Below, one piece after another: positions 11,201 through 21,795 of a DNA stretch of 64,000 nucleotides; position 1 is the stretch's first letter; each line of letters starts with the position of its first letter. A model generated the notes under the pieces. The model was not told the DNA's origin. It did no database searches and saw only the letters and a list, made by a program, of their open reading frames with translations. Made by a program: the position numbers and the translations under genes. The stretch comes from Tolypeutes matacus (lineage: Eukaryota; Chordata; Mammalia; Cingulata; Chlamyphoridae), in assembly GCA_026826555.1 (NCBI GenBank), contig JAKSZT010054569.1, positions 3,276,258 through 3,340,257 on the forward strand, in the 5' to 3' direction.

Positions 11201-11663
11201 TTTTTTTTAAGATTTATTTATTTATTTATTTACTTTATCCATTTTAACCTCCCCCTCTCCCCTGCATTTTGCTGTTTTATGTCCATTCACTGGGCAATTC
11301 TCTGTGTCTGTTTCCTGCCCTCTCTTCTCATCCCTCTCCTCCAGTCTTCACTGGGTTTTCGATCCTGGGGACCACTGATGTGGGAGAGAGGTGTTCTGCC
11401 ACTTGCGCCACCTCAGTTCCTGGTTTTTCGTTGCATCTCATCTTGGCTTTCCCCTGTGTCTCTTTCCTGTTACATCATCATCTTGCTGTGTGGAGTTCAG
11501 TGGGGCCTGGCATGCCCATGTGTGGGACCTGGTAGCCTGCGCACCTTCTATATTTTTTAATTTTTAAAAAATTTTAAAATTTTACCAGGAGGTCCCGGGG
11601 ATTGAACCCAGGTCCCTCCATATGGCAGATGGACACCCAACTATATGAGCCACATCTGCTCCC
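11201..11663 (-). mobile_element. DAS SINE, antisense, long form
   Basis: Starts with a T-rich tail and 'aagatttatttatttattta'. It ends with the reversed tRNA-like head ('gattgaacccaggtccctcc', then 'gagccacatctgctccccc'). It lies between target copies 2 and 3. Confidence 0.85.
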
Positions 11664-11678
11664 CCAATTGATTTTTTT

Positions 11679-12063
11679 CTACCCCCCATGTGGCTCCCTC
11701 ATCTGTCTGCTTGTTGTTTCCACTTGTTGTCTTCTCATTTCTGCTGTTGTCTACTTGCTGTGTCTGCTTGTTGTGTCCACTTGTTGTCTGCATGTCTTCT
11801 TTAGGAATCCTGGGGAACTGAACCTGGGACCTCCCATTTGGGAGGTGGGTGCCCAACTGCTTGAGCCACATCTGCTTCCTGCTTGTTGTGTTTGCTCGTT
11901 GCATTATCTCATTGCATCAGCTTGTTGTGTCAGCTCATTGCATCTGCTTATTGCATCAGCTCGTTGCATCTGCTCATCTTCTTTAGGAAGCACCAGGAAC
12001 TGAACCCAGGACCTCCCATGTGGGAGAAGGGTGCCCAACTGCTTGAGCCACATCTGCTCCCCC
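11679..12063 (-). mobile_element. DAS SINE with two tRNA-like heads, antisense
   Basis: Two reversed tRNA-like heads are visible at about 11810-11880 and 11990-12063. Each reads 'gaac(c/t)..gg(g/a)acctcccat' then 'gagccacatctgct'. They are separated by a variable stretch of short ttgttgtgt and ttgcatctgct units. A 133-aa frame across it is a by-product of the repeat. Confidence 0.8.
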
Positions 12064-13640
12064 TGGCCAATTGATTTTTAACAAGGGGGCCAAGTCCACT
12101 CAATGAAGAAAGAATAGTCTCTTCAACAAATGTTTCAGGGAAAACTGGATGTCCGTATGCAAAAGAATGAAGGTGGACCCCTACCTCACACCAGGGTGGA
12201 GCAAAGACCTAAATATAAGAACCAAAACTATGAAACTCCTAAAAGAAAACATAGGGAAACATCTTTGGGACCTGTGTTAGATAACAGTTTCTTAGACTTT
12301 ATACCAAAAGCATAAGCAACAAAAGAAAAAATAGATAAATAGGACTTCATCAAAACAAAAAACTTTTGCGCATCAAAGGACTTTTTTATGAAAGAAAAAT
12401 GACAACCTAGAATGGGAGAAACTATTTGGAAACCATATATCTGATAAAGATTTAATATCCAGGATATATAAAGAACAATAAAAAGGCAAACAACCCAATT
12501 AAAAAAATGGGCAAAAGACTTGAGTAGACATCTCTCCAAAGAAGATATACAAATGGCCAAAAAGCACATGAAAAGATGTTCAACATCATCAGCCATCAGG
12601 GAAATCCAAGTTAAAACCACAATGAAATACCATTTCACACCCACTGGAATGGTTACTATTAAAAAAAAAACAACACACAAATATTAACAAGTGTTGCAGA
12701 GGCTGTGGAGAAATAGGAACACTTGTTTATTGTTGGTGAGAATATAAAATGGTGTAGTTGCTATAGAAGACAATTCAGTGGTTCCTCAGAAAATGAAACA
12801 GAACTGCCATATGACCTGGCAATCCCACTTCTAGGTATATACCCAAAAGAATTGAAGGCAGGGGCTCAAAGAGATATTTGCATATCAATGTTCAAAGTGG
12901 CATTATTTCACAATTGCCAAAAGTTGGAAGTAGCCCAAGTGTCCATCAATCGATGAATGGATAAGCAAATTGTGGTATATACACATCATGGAATATCATT
13001 TAGCCGTAAAGGAACAAAGTTCTGATACATGTGACAATATGGTTGAATCTTGAAGATACCATATTGCATGAAATAAACCAAACACAAAAGGACAAATATT
13101 GTATCATCTCACTGATATGAAATAATTAGAAGAAACAAATTAATAAAGTCAGAATCTAGAATACAGGCTACCAGGGCTGTGCTGGTAGGGAATGGGAGGT
13201 GAAGGGTTAAAAGGTATCGATTTTCCATCTGGGGTGATGGAAAATTTTGGGAAGAGGTGGTGGTGATGGTTGCACGATATTGTGACTGTAATTAACATGA
13301 CTGAATTACATATTTGAAAGTGATTAAAATGGGAAATTTTGGGTTATATATATGTTATCAGAATAAAATTTTTTAAAAATCCATAGAACAGTACAGCACA
13401 AAAAGTGAACCCGAATGTAAACCATGGACTATAGTTAATAGTAAAATTATATTAACATTGTTTCATAAATTCTAACAAAAGTAATACCCTAATGCAAAAT
13501 GTTAATAATCGGGGAAACTGTGTGTGTGAGGGAGGGGGTATAAGGGAACTCTGCACTTTCTCCATGATTTTTCTGTAAATCTATCACTGTTCTAATAAAA
13601 AAAAAGGGGGAGGGGAAGAAACCTGTCACTATTATCATGA

Positions 13641-13687
13641 TTATTTATTTATTTATTTATTTATTTATTCATTCATTCATTCATTAT
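13641..13687. repeat. (TTTA)n(TTCA)n simple repeat
   Basis: Compound tetranucleotide tract: about six TTTA units, then four TTCA units. Confidence 0.95.
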
Positions 13688-13794
13688 TTGTGACCTCTCA
13701 GGACTAAACTCTGTGCTAAGCCTCTGGGGTGTGAGTGAGTACTCAGAGATGAATAAGATCTTGTCACTACCTTTAAGGAATGCGGAGTTTAGGG

Positions 13795-14016
13795 CAGGAG
13801 TGGCACACTATGGCCTGTGGGTCAAATCTGCCCCAGACCTGTTTTTGTAAATAAAGTTTTATTGGAACATGGGCACCCGCATTCATTTGCGTATGGTCTG
13901 TAGCTGCCTTCATGCTACAACATTGGAATCGGGTAGTTGCAATGGAGGCCATATAACCCGCAAAGGCCAAGATATTTATTTTCTGGCCCATTATAGAAAT
14001 AGTTTGCTGAACCCTG
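13795..14016. mobile_element. hAT-type MITE, 222 bp
   Basis: The left end 'caggagtggcacacta' and right end 'tagtttgctgaaccctg' are imperfect inverted repeats of the 'caggggttggcaaactatgg' type. The interior 'gtttttgtaaataaagtttt' matches the same mammalian family. Flanks 13787-13794 (gtttaggg) and 14017-14024 (gtctagag) agree at 6 of 8 positions. Confidence 0.85.
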
Positions 14017-14394
14017 GTCTAGAGGGGAAGTATAGATGTGGAGTCAGGATGGAGCCAGTTGCGGGAGAGGTGTAAATCACCTAAAGTGATAGTCTGGAAG
14101 AAGAAAGGATCAAATCTGACTTCAGTGGGCACCAAGGAAATACACACTGAGGAGGGTTTTTAAAGCCAGGCCTCAAAGTCTGAGAGGGAAACTGATCCCC
14201 AGAGTCTGAGAGCAGAGGAGGGGTGTGGATGGGCACGTCAAGTGGGACCATAGGCTTTTTAAAGTGACGTACGCATATGAGACTACAGATTAAATGGCCC
14301 AAAGTCAGACAGGGAGCCAGAGCTTGAAGAATCTACACGACTTTATATCGATATAGCATTTCATCAAATACAAAGACACATAAACACCAGGGTC

Positions 14395-14530
14395 TTACTT
14401 GACCCTCACAGCCATCCCCAGAGGTGGGCTAATTACTAGCCTTATGTTACAGATGAAGGGCACGTAAAGAGATTAAGTATCACTTGGCCATGAAGTGGCA
14501 CAGCTCGGCCTTAAATCCAGGGAAGAGTCT
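14395..14530 (-). repeat. MIR SINE, antisense
   Basis: 'cttacttgaccctcacagcc', 'ttatgttacagatgaagggc' and 'cacagctcggccttaaatcc' follow the reverse MIR consensus. Confidence 0.7.
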
Positions 14531-16320
14531 AGGTCCCTGGCAAGGCTACAAAACTCATGCAGTTCCCAGCTCTGCCACAGGAATATGTCCTGAATACCTC
14601 GTGCGTGACGTAATGACGGGTCTGAAAACCCAGGCACGCGTGTGGATTATTTAAAATCTAATCTGCCTTCAGTGAAGATCTGTCAAGTACGTGCGCTGAG
14701 CTAGATGCCAAGAGAAAAACGCAGAGAAGCCGAGGACAAGGCCACCCCTGCCCTCCAGGGGCTGGACGTAAACCTCAAGTCCATAATGGGATGAAGCTGT
14801 GTTTATCAAATGACCGACGTGAGCTATGGACAACGAGGACACAGGGGTTAGAGGTTGTAAAGACGAAGCCTCCTTCAACGGCGAGGAGCTGGAGCTGGGG
14901 TTTGGCTGATCCTGTGCCATGGGTTAAGTCAGGCAGCCATCTCCTCACTCCCAGACAACTGCAAAGCTCTTAGGAAACCAGAGAGCCTCACAGCTAGAAG
15001 GGATCCCAGTTCTTCCTATCAATTTACAGATGGGGAAACTGAGTCCCCCGGGAAGGACCAAGTCGCCTCCTCAGCTCTGCCATGGAACTCAAACCCAGGC
15101 TTCCCTTTGAAGTCCAAGTTTACTGAGTGCCTGAGAAGCCCACTTTCCTGCTGGGATCCTTGAACGACCTTTCCAACCTCCCTGCCGTGCTGACTCCCCC
15201 TCGCAGCTCGGGGCTCCTGATAAGGCGGGCTGGGTTACACAGGCAGCAGGTATGTTACAGGTAAGTGGGGATCCTCTCTCATCTCCTGACCTTATCCAGA
15301 GCAGGCCACTTTGGGGGTGGGGTGCCATGGATCCCATGGCCGCGCCTGGCCCCTTCCCTTTCCAGTCGGGCCTTTGCTCCCAAATGAAAGTGTCGGCAAA
15401 TGAAAGCCTGAAGGTCGAGGGGTTCACTCTCCTTTTCGGTGACTTGTTCTTTTCAATCAGCCACTGTGTGTTTATTCTCTCGTTTTATAGAAACTAGAAG
15501 TCAAGCGTGGCACCTTTTTCAACTTAGCATACCCTACGCCATGCTTTGCATATGGTAGGCGTGCAATCTTTTTTGTCCATCTCAACCCCAAGAAAACATA
15601 CTCTCCCTCCCCCCCCAAGAGCTCTCCAGTCCTGGCCTCGAGATGCACAGGCAGACCTCACCATGGCTAACTGGCACTGCAGGACCTCATCAAGAAGACA
15701 CAGGGAGAATAACCAAATAAAAACATTCCCTTGGCATCAGCACTTTCCACAGATAGAGGAGGGATTGTTCTCCCATGGAGTGCTTTCCAAAGGTCGGCAA
15801 GGAGTTCATTAAATTGCAACCCGTGGGACTTTGCCATATACAGGCCTTCCACCCTGAAGGAATGTGGGAGACGTGCTGGGAAGTGGGTTTCTCTCCAGGC
15901 TCCGGGGCCTGGACCAGACACAGGAGACACGCAGGTCCCTTGGGCCAGCGAGTGTGATGTGGGGGTGCCTCAACTTCCTCTGCCCCATCTGTGCATTTAG
16001 AGGAGGTGCCACGGGAGTCCCAACAGCTCTCTAACTGCTTCCTGGGGAAACTCAAAACAGTGCTAATCGTTATAGCAGCTGCTGTTTGCTGAGTCTTTGC
16101 TGGGGGAAGGCCCTCTGCCAAGAGCTCTCCATACCTGACCTTCTGTCCATATCTGACCTTCTGTCTGCCCCTTTCCTGGGAGCTGCAGGCTCTGGAGGGC
16201 TCTGGAGGGCTCTGGAAACGGCATCCACCTGCGGTGCTGGGCCATAGACACACGACCCAGGGGCTGCTGTGTTCACGGAGGGCTCACAGCCACCATTTCG
16301 GGTGGGTGTATTTGTCTCTA
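14531..16320. other. Unique sequence with small MIR-like scraps
   Basis: A MIR-like scrap lies near 15025-15070 and a possible MIR/L2 tail near 15515-15570. The longest frame is 187 aa on the minus strand (15690-16253) and contains the translated tandem repeat at 16134-16170. No coding gene is supported. Confidence 0.45.
16134..16214. repeat. Two adjacent short tandem duplications
   Basis: An 18-bp unit (tacctgaccttctgtcca and its near copy) repeats twice at about 16134-16168. It is followed by three copies of ggctctggag at about 16187-16213. Confidence 0.85.
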
Positions 16321-16324
16321 ATTT

Positions 16325-16445
16325 ATGGTTTAGGAATCAGAGGCTCTCAGAGGTGAGGGATTTGCCAGGACCCTGGCAGTCCTCCGTGGCAGAGCTAGGA
16401 CTCAGGCTGTGGATCCCAAAGCTCTCAGCCACGTTACTATGTGAG
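16325..16445 (-). repeat. MIR SINE fragment, antisense
   Basis: 'tgccaggaccctggcagtcc' and 'ggcagagctaggactcaggc' match the 3' part of the reversed MIR. Confidence 0.6.
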
Positions 16446-17414
16446 TTCCATCGGGGAACAAGCCCACACTGTCCTTGGGCTCCGTTTATAAGGAACACAG
16501 TTTGCCTTCCTTTGGGGTCCCCTAACGTGGGAACAGTGTCCTATGAGGACCCTGATGCCACCTAGGGTCGTGAGCCTCCTCCTCCATCTGACTCAAGAGC
16601 CACCGGCCTCGTTTCACTCCTCCGTCGAATCAATTTCTCAAGAATACTTGACACAGGCAACAAGCCCCTTTTGAAAGCTCCACCTCTGTTCTGCCTGCTG
16701 CGGTACCTGCTTCATGCCAAGCCGGCTTCCCTCAACGTGGCCAAACGGCTTCAGCTCTTCTTGGCTTCACGTACTCACATGGGATTTCAGGGAGCTCTTT
16801 CCCCCAGGCCCCCAGCAAACCTCACCTGCCACTTCACAGCCCTGAGCTGGGACCCATGGCCATCCTCGAATGGGTACCTGTGGGCAGGGGCTGGGCTCTG
16901 TCGGCGGCCTCAGCCTGAGCCGCGCTCCTGGGCTCACCAGGAGATGATCTTGGGGAGGCAATCTCCACGTCTGCTTCCTCCATCTTCCTCCATCTTCATC
17001 AGCTCTCCAGTCCTAGACCTGCTGTCTGTTTTGTTCCTGGCAGAAGCCCTGGTACCTGGCACATAGTGTGTGCTTAAGAATGAATGGATTTAGTTGCCCG
17101 GCCTTTACTCAAAATTAAGCAGGAAGGAAAACAACTCACTCTCTTCTCCCCTCAACTTCCCTGACTCTGTAAAGGGGTTTATCATCCCTTGTCTTGCTGG
17201 GTAGAAATATTTGTATATATTTTCTCTCCTCTCTGTTGATTATTGTTTGCTTGCTGTAAAGATCTCCCTCAAAATACATTTATTCTGTGAAACCATTATG
17301 TATGTATATGTATGTGGGTAGTTGGGTTGCATATATAGGTTGCATATGTGGCCAGAAAATGTTATTTTTCTCTTCAACTATTTCACTTCCCTGCCATAAC
17401 TCCGCGCCCCCTCC
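16446..17414. other. Unique sequence, no gene seen
   Basis: An L2/MIR-like tail is possible at 17010-17090 ('ggtacctggcacatagtgtg'). A short TATG-rich tract lies near 17297-17345. No exon recognised. Confidence 0.4.
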
Positions 17415-17419
17415 CCCAT

Positions 17420-18103
17420 TGTTTTACTTTGCTGCAGGGCTGCTAAGACAAAATACCAGAAATGGGTTAGCTTTTATAATGGGAATGTATAATTATGCAA
17501 AAGCTGACAGTTCCAAGGCTGTGGAAATGTCCAAATCAAGTCATCATCAGAGATGCTGTCTTCCCAAAAGTCAGCTGCTGGCAGATCCTGGACTCCTGCC
17601 ATGTGGCAAGGCAAAACGGCTGGACTCTGCTTTCTCCTCCTGGCTTACTCTCTCCCTTAGCTCAGCTGTGGGTGATCAGGCACAATGTTTCATCTCTCCT
17701 CTCTCCTCTGGGCTTCCTCTCTTCAGCTTCTCCATGATTCCAGCCTGCAAACTCTCTCTTTCAGTCTCTAGGGCTTTCTTTTCCTGCAGCTGTAGGTGAT
17801 CCTGGAGTCCTCTCTCTCATGGCAGGGTAAAACACTCTCTCCCACACAGTTCTCTTTCTCTGTGTGTCTCTACTTTCAGTTCTCCATTTATATAAGACCC
17901 CAGCAAGAGGGTAAGACCCAACCTAAGTCATGACTCACTGATGTATCCAATCAAAGGCCCTAAAGCAATCTAATAAAAAGTGATCTAAGCAAAGTTCCCT
18001 TAACTGAATCAAATGCAATCAAAGGATCCTACACCCACAGGAATGGGTTAGTTCCAAGAACACAATTTTTTTCTGGAATTCACAAAAGCTTCAAACTGTC
18101 ACA
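17420..18103 (-). mobile_element. Solo LTR, ERVL-like, antisense
   Basis: On the minus strand the unit starts tgtgacagtttgaagc and ends aaagtaaaaca, giving TG...CA ends over 684 bp. Its start resembles the start of the LTR at 42486, so I group them as related ERVL-like xenarthran LTRs. The flanks cccat and ccccc match only partly, so the target duplication is weak. No internal viral sequence is attached. Confidence 0.7.
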
Positions 18104-18740
18104 CCCCCAAACACATAAAAAAAAGTCTGGTCTTTTTGATTCTGTCACTTGAGGGGAGGGATATGATAGGATAGAGGCAGAAATAAAGAAGTCTTCCTGT
18201 TTTGGGGCCTTCATAAATGTTATCTTTAGGAAAATAGGACTCTGGACATGGACAGAAAGTTAGGGAGAAACACCTACGACAGAGCAAGAAAACTGAGGAG
18301 AATTTGGCTTCATCTTAGGGGAAAGAGAAGGGAACTAATAGGCTATTGGAGCCCAGAGAAAGGGGCCTTGCGTTCTGCTTCCTCCAAAGGGAATGACCGT
18401 GTGGTGAGTTGAGGCTGATGAGGCCTTGGGCAGCCTCATGGAACTTCATAGGCCCAGCCTGGCCCCAGAAGGCAGGAGTGAAGGACCGCCCTGAGCGTGG
18501 AGCACCCAGCTGGAAGTACAGGAGCAGAGAACAGCTGGGGCCATTTGTGGGGGCCATGCTGACCCAGGCTGAGATGGGTCAGTGAACCCCATGCAAACTT
18601 GAAGGTACAGTGCCCCGTGGCACCAGTCAACTGCCATGCCCCAGAACTTTGATACAACTTCAGAGAAGAAGGGAGAGGAATCATGACAGGGCAGAGCTTA
18701 GGTTTCTGCTTCTCTAGGGGAAGGGGGACTTGCCATAGAA
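18104..18740. other. Unique sequence, no gene seen
   Basis: No repeat or exon recognised. Confidence 0.4.
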
Positions 18741-18744
18741 TTGA

Positions 18745-19000
18745 GTTCTTACAGAGGAGTGGTTAAGTACCCAGGCTCTGGAGGCACACTCTTGGCTTAA
18801 AGTTCTGGCTCTGCTGCTCCTAGCTGTGTGACCTTGGGCCAGCCACTTAACTTCTCTGGGCCTCAGTTTTTTCATCTTTAATATGCTGACAATGGTAGTA
18901 ATTACCATTGGGGTTGTTATAACTATCAAGTGACTTAATATTTGTAAAGTGCTTACAGCAAGGCTGTACATAAGAAGGCTTTAAGTGTTTGATAAATTAA
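18745..19000 (+). repeat. MIR SINE, nearly full length
   Basis: Well-preserved MIR: 'aggagtggttaagtacccag', 'tagctgtgtgaccttgggcc', 'acttctctgggcctcagttt' and 'ttgtaaagtgcttacagcaa' are all in consensus order. Confidence 0.93.
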
Positions 19001-19044
19001 CAACAATAAGGAAAGAATGTTTCTCGTGCTGCTGTGTGCTGGCT

Positions 19045-19205
19045 CTATGATGGTGGTTCACCTGATTTGTAGCGTCAAGACCCGGGTCAAGTCCCGGCTC
19101 AGTCATCACTGCCTTTGTGGTTCTGGGGAGCTCACGTAACTACTTTGTGACCAAGTTTCCTCACCACAACCCCTACCGACCTCACAAAGTTGTCGAGCCA
19201 CTCAC
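19045..19205 (+). repeat. MIR SINE, second copy, degenerate
   Basis: 'gggtcaagtcccggctcagt' and 'tttcctcaccacaaccccta' follow the MIR order. Adjacent to the better-preserved copy in the same orientation. Confidence 0.55.
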
Positions 19206-19364
19206 ACGAGACGCATGGTCTTCCCACATGGTGCCTGAAGGTGGAATCCAGTTCTGAATTATAAGGTGTTTACAAATAACAGTGATAGGACAATGATTCC
19301 TCCCAAGCAAGTAGCATATAACTCATGCAGGGGCAATATTGGTTTGTTTAAAATTAATTAATTA

Positions 19365-19913
19365 TTTTTTATATTTTAAAAGATGCTTATATTACATAAA
19401 TATTACACAAAAATTACAGGGATTCCCATGTTCCCCACCTCCCACACCTCCCACAACCTCCCACATAAACATCTTTCATTAGTGTGGCTCATCACCTGCA
19501 ATGGATATACACATCCTGGGGCTTTGCCACTAAGCATGGACCATAGTTCACATCGTAGACCACACTCTCTTCCACACAGTTCTGCATGGTATATGCTGAT
19601 GTAAAATGGCCTCTATCTGTCGTTGTAAGGTCACTCAGGATAATTCCCAAGTCCTGAAAAAGTCCCTGTATTACAACTGCTTTTCCCTCTCCCTGCCCCG
19701 AAAGTGTCCAGTGGCCACTGGCTCCACCTCACTGTTGTCATTTCTTCCATTGCTTGAATCACAATATGTCTACGACAGAATACCAGTAAGTCCACTCTAG
19801 TCCATAGCTCTTCCCCCAATCCTGAGGAGTCTGGGATGGTGATGTCCACTCCTGTACTAAGCAATGGTGGGTGCTGTCCCTATGACCTAGCCCAAGGTCC
19901 ATCCCTGGAAGTC
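19365..19913 (-). mobile_element. L1-type 3' UTR fragment, antisense
   Basis: Its reverse complement aligns along its length with 38750-39245: both contain 'gtggacatcaccat', 'atttatgtaat' and an A-rich end. AT-rich direct repeats taattaatta at 19355-19364 and 19914-19923 fit a target duplication, although they are palindromic and so weak evidence. It is non-coding. Assignment to an L1 3' UTR is an inference from resemblance to the other L1 tails here. Confidence 0.7.
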
Positions 19914-19923
19914 TAATTAATTA

Positions 19924-20810
19924 AATGTCTAATACTGATGGGGATGCTTGGGGAACAGATGGGGTTTTATTTACAAAGAAGCTGAAAACAAGGCTCGGTT
20001 TAGAGGGTAGGAGAAGTGACTGGGTCAGGGATGGTGCAAGGGCCAAGAGAACTTACAGAATTTTGACTTTCCTCAGTTCCTCAGGGACCACAGCTCCAGG
20101 GGGCCTGACCCATCGGGTGGTGGGGATTTCCACATTCCCCAGTTCTTATTTCCCGAGTAGCATCGGCAGAAGGACACCAGCTTTAAATACAGAAGCTAAA
20201 TCTTAATTCCACCCTGTAAAACACCGTGGTCTTGCTTCAATGGCCTACTTAGCCCCGAATGCTTCTGTTCCCTCACCTCTAAACCGTAGCCGGCACACCC
20301 CCCTCCACCCCGCAAGGATCTTGGGGCATGAAATTGGATCATGTGCACGTGGCCATCAGCACTGAGGGGGCACTGCCTATGTTGGTTTTCATCTTTCCTT
20401 CTTGGAGGAGCCAGGTCCATTAGGAAAAATCTAAAAACAGCCATCGTGCTATTGAAGGGGCGGCGGGTGTGAAGTTTGCCCCGTCTAGGAGCGAGGTTTC
20501 CTAGGTCTGCAGCCATTTAAGGGATGTGGAAAGCGCTCACCTTCCTCTGGGGTCAGAGAAGAACAGGATCCTGTTTGCAAAGCAGTGGTATTGTGTTCGG
20601 AAGACATTATACGCTGTATCAATATTGGATGAGCCCTCGGCGGGTAGTGGAGCTGACTGAAGACAGGTGGCTACAAACTCACTGTGCCTGAAAGTCTGAT
20701 GTCCTCAGGGAAGGAGTGGCAAATTTGTCCTTTAGGAAAGATGACAAGGCTGATCTGGCTCCCAAGTCGACCATTCTCTTTCTTGCTCTCCAGTTGAGAG
20801 GAAAATAATG
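19924..20810. other. Unique sequence, no gene seen
   Basis: No exon, RNA gene or repeat was recognised. Confidence 0.4.
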
Positions 20811-20811
20811 G

Positions 20812-21045
20812 TAATACTTACCAGTGATGGGTGCGTGTTCTGTGCCGGGCACTGAGCAGGGGTTATCTGCTTTGGTCCTCAGAAGGCTCGTTTTACAGTT
20901 GAGAAAACTGAGGCTGGAGCATTTAGAAATGCACCAAGGTCAGGGAGGACGTCGTGACCCCGTGTTGGACGCCTCCGTGGGTCTGGCTAGCCAAGGTCAT
21001 GCAGGCCGCGCATCAGCTCGACTTCAAGCCTGGGGGCTGTGAAGC
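20812..21045 (-). repeat. MIR SINE, antisense
   Basis: 'tgtgccgggcactgagcagg', 'gttttacagttgagaaaact' and 'agccaaggtcatgcaggccg' match the reversed MIR. Confidence 0.75.
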
Positions 21046-21510
21046 CCTGGAGAATCGTAGAGAGATCGTTGAGAGCCCTGTTCCCCAATTCCTGCCGTCC
21101 TGTTTCAATCTTAACAGTCAAGAATAGTGGGGCTGACTTCATCTTTCAAATTTATCTCGCCTTTATCCATGCTTGCTCACTTTCCCAGGTCCACACTTCT
21201 GCCTTTAGGAGGAAATATAATAACTGGGAGCTTTCATTCAGTTTTTGTGAGCATGTGAAGTGTTTGAATTGCTGCCCTAAACAGCTCCCTCCCTACCCGT
21301 AGACCCCGCGGGAGGCACCTCCCATGGGGCCTGTCACAAGGGGTCCTCCTGTCTGTCCAGCCCCTCGTGAGGGCTGCTGCTGGTGGACTGGGGGCTGGGC
21401 TGAACCCTGGATGCTCCCTCTTGAATCCCCTTGAACTTATGTTGCATCATTTTTTGCATCCATCCCAGACTTTGGGATGTACCCTAAACGTGCCTTGGCC
21501 AGGAAGGGGG
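21046..21510. other. Unique sequence, no gene seen
   Basis: No repeat or exon was recognised. Confidence 0.4.
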
Positions 21511-21514
21511 TGTG

Positions 21515-21795
21515 GTGCGACGGCATCATGGAGGAAAGATTGTGCGTTAGAAGCACTAACCACGGTGCCTGGCCCACGCGAGGCATTCAACGCATGCTGC
21601 TGGAATTGGATTTAGAATGAATTTTAGAATGGGATTTTAGTTCTGTAAAGGAACTGAAAAATTCTTTGCTCGGTCCCCACATTTTACAAAGGAAGAACCT
21701 GGGCTCCAGAGGTTGCAGTGGCTTGTCCCAAGTCTAACAGGGAGTGATTTGGGGGAGCACCCTGAGCTCTTGGCTTCAGGATTTGCATAACAAGA
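21515..21795. repeat. MIR/L2-type tail followed by an antisense MIR fragment
   Basis: 'ggtgcctggcccacgcgagg' then 'cattcaacgcatg' (about 21560-21600) is a sense MIR/L2 tail. 'ccacattttacaaaggaaga' then 'ggcttgtcccaagtctaaca' (21675-21745) is an antisense MIR piece. Confidence 0.55.

Larger units (their letters stand above)
11081..12080. repeat. Four direct copies of one target sequence
   Basis: The target core ccaattga, usually within ggccaattgattttt, occurs at 11081, 11188, 11664 (starting ccaattga) and 12065. The copies separate three inserted blocks. The L1 reading continues across the first and last copies, so three events used the same site. Confidence 0.85.
10048..13020 (+). pseudogene. 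L1 ORF2 remnant (reverse transcriptase to C-terminus)
   Basis: ORF2 normally encodes the endonuclease/reverse transcriptase that copies L1 RNA into the genome. This remnant starts part-way into the RT domain. Visible landmarks are the RT motif coding [12 protein letters not shown] near 10325-10365 (with a frame change close by), an intact FADD catalytic box near 10448-10465, and the downstream IKYLGINL segment inside a 94-aa frame (10463-10747). The C-terminal part resumes after the SINE block (12064 onward), and a frame at 12723-12956 encodes a conserved C-terminal stretch around '[14 protein letters not shown]'. Stops, frameshifts, the 38-bp patch and the nearly 1-kb SINE block make it non-functional. 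Confidence 0.9.
10033..13605 (+). mobile_element. 5'-truncated L1 LINE carrying nested insertions
   Basis: The copy begins inside the reverse transcriptase part of ORF2 ('gggtcaacataagagaatca'). It runs through the ORF2 C-terminal region and a 3' UTR to a short A-tail at 13596-13605. It is broken by stop codons and frameshifts and interrupted at 11091-12063 by DAS SINE material. It also carries a 38-bp foreign patch at 10165-10202. No clear target duplication is visible. The copy at 37.5-44.9 kb serves as a comparator for the missing and extra bases. Confidence 0.93.

Noticed and set aside
11602..12003. 133-aa Cys/Leu-rich frame
   Set aside because: It is read out of antisense DAS SINE tandem words, not a gene.
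11201..12063. Repeated tRNA-like heads as a CRISPR-like array
   Set aside because: The units are SINE heads with variable spacing in a mammalian genome. There are no spacers of constant length and no cas genes.
15690..16253. 187-aa minus-strand open frame
   Set aside because: It runs through a tandem duplication, has no domain or splice support, and overlaps other frames of similar size on both strands.
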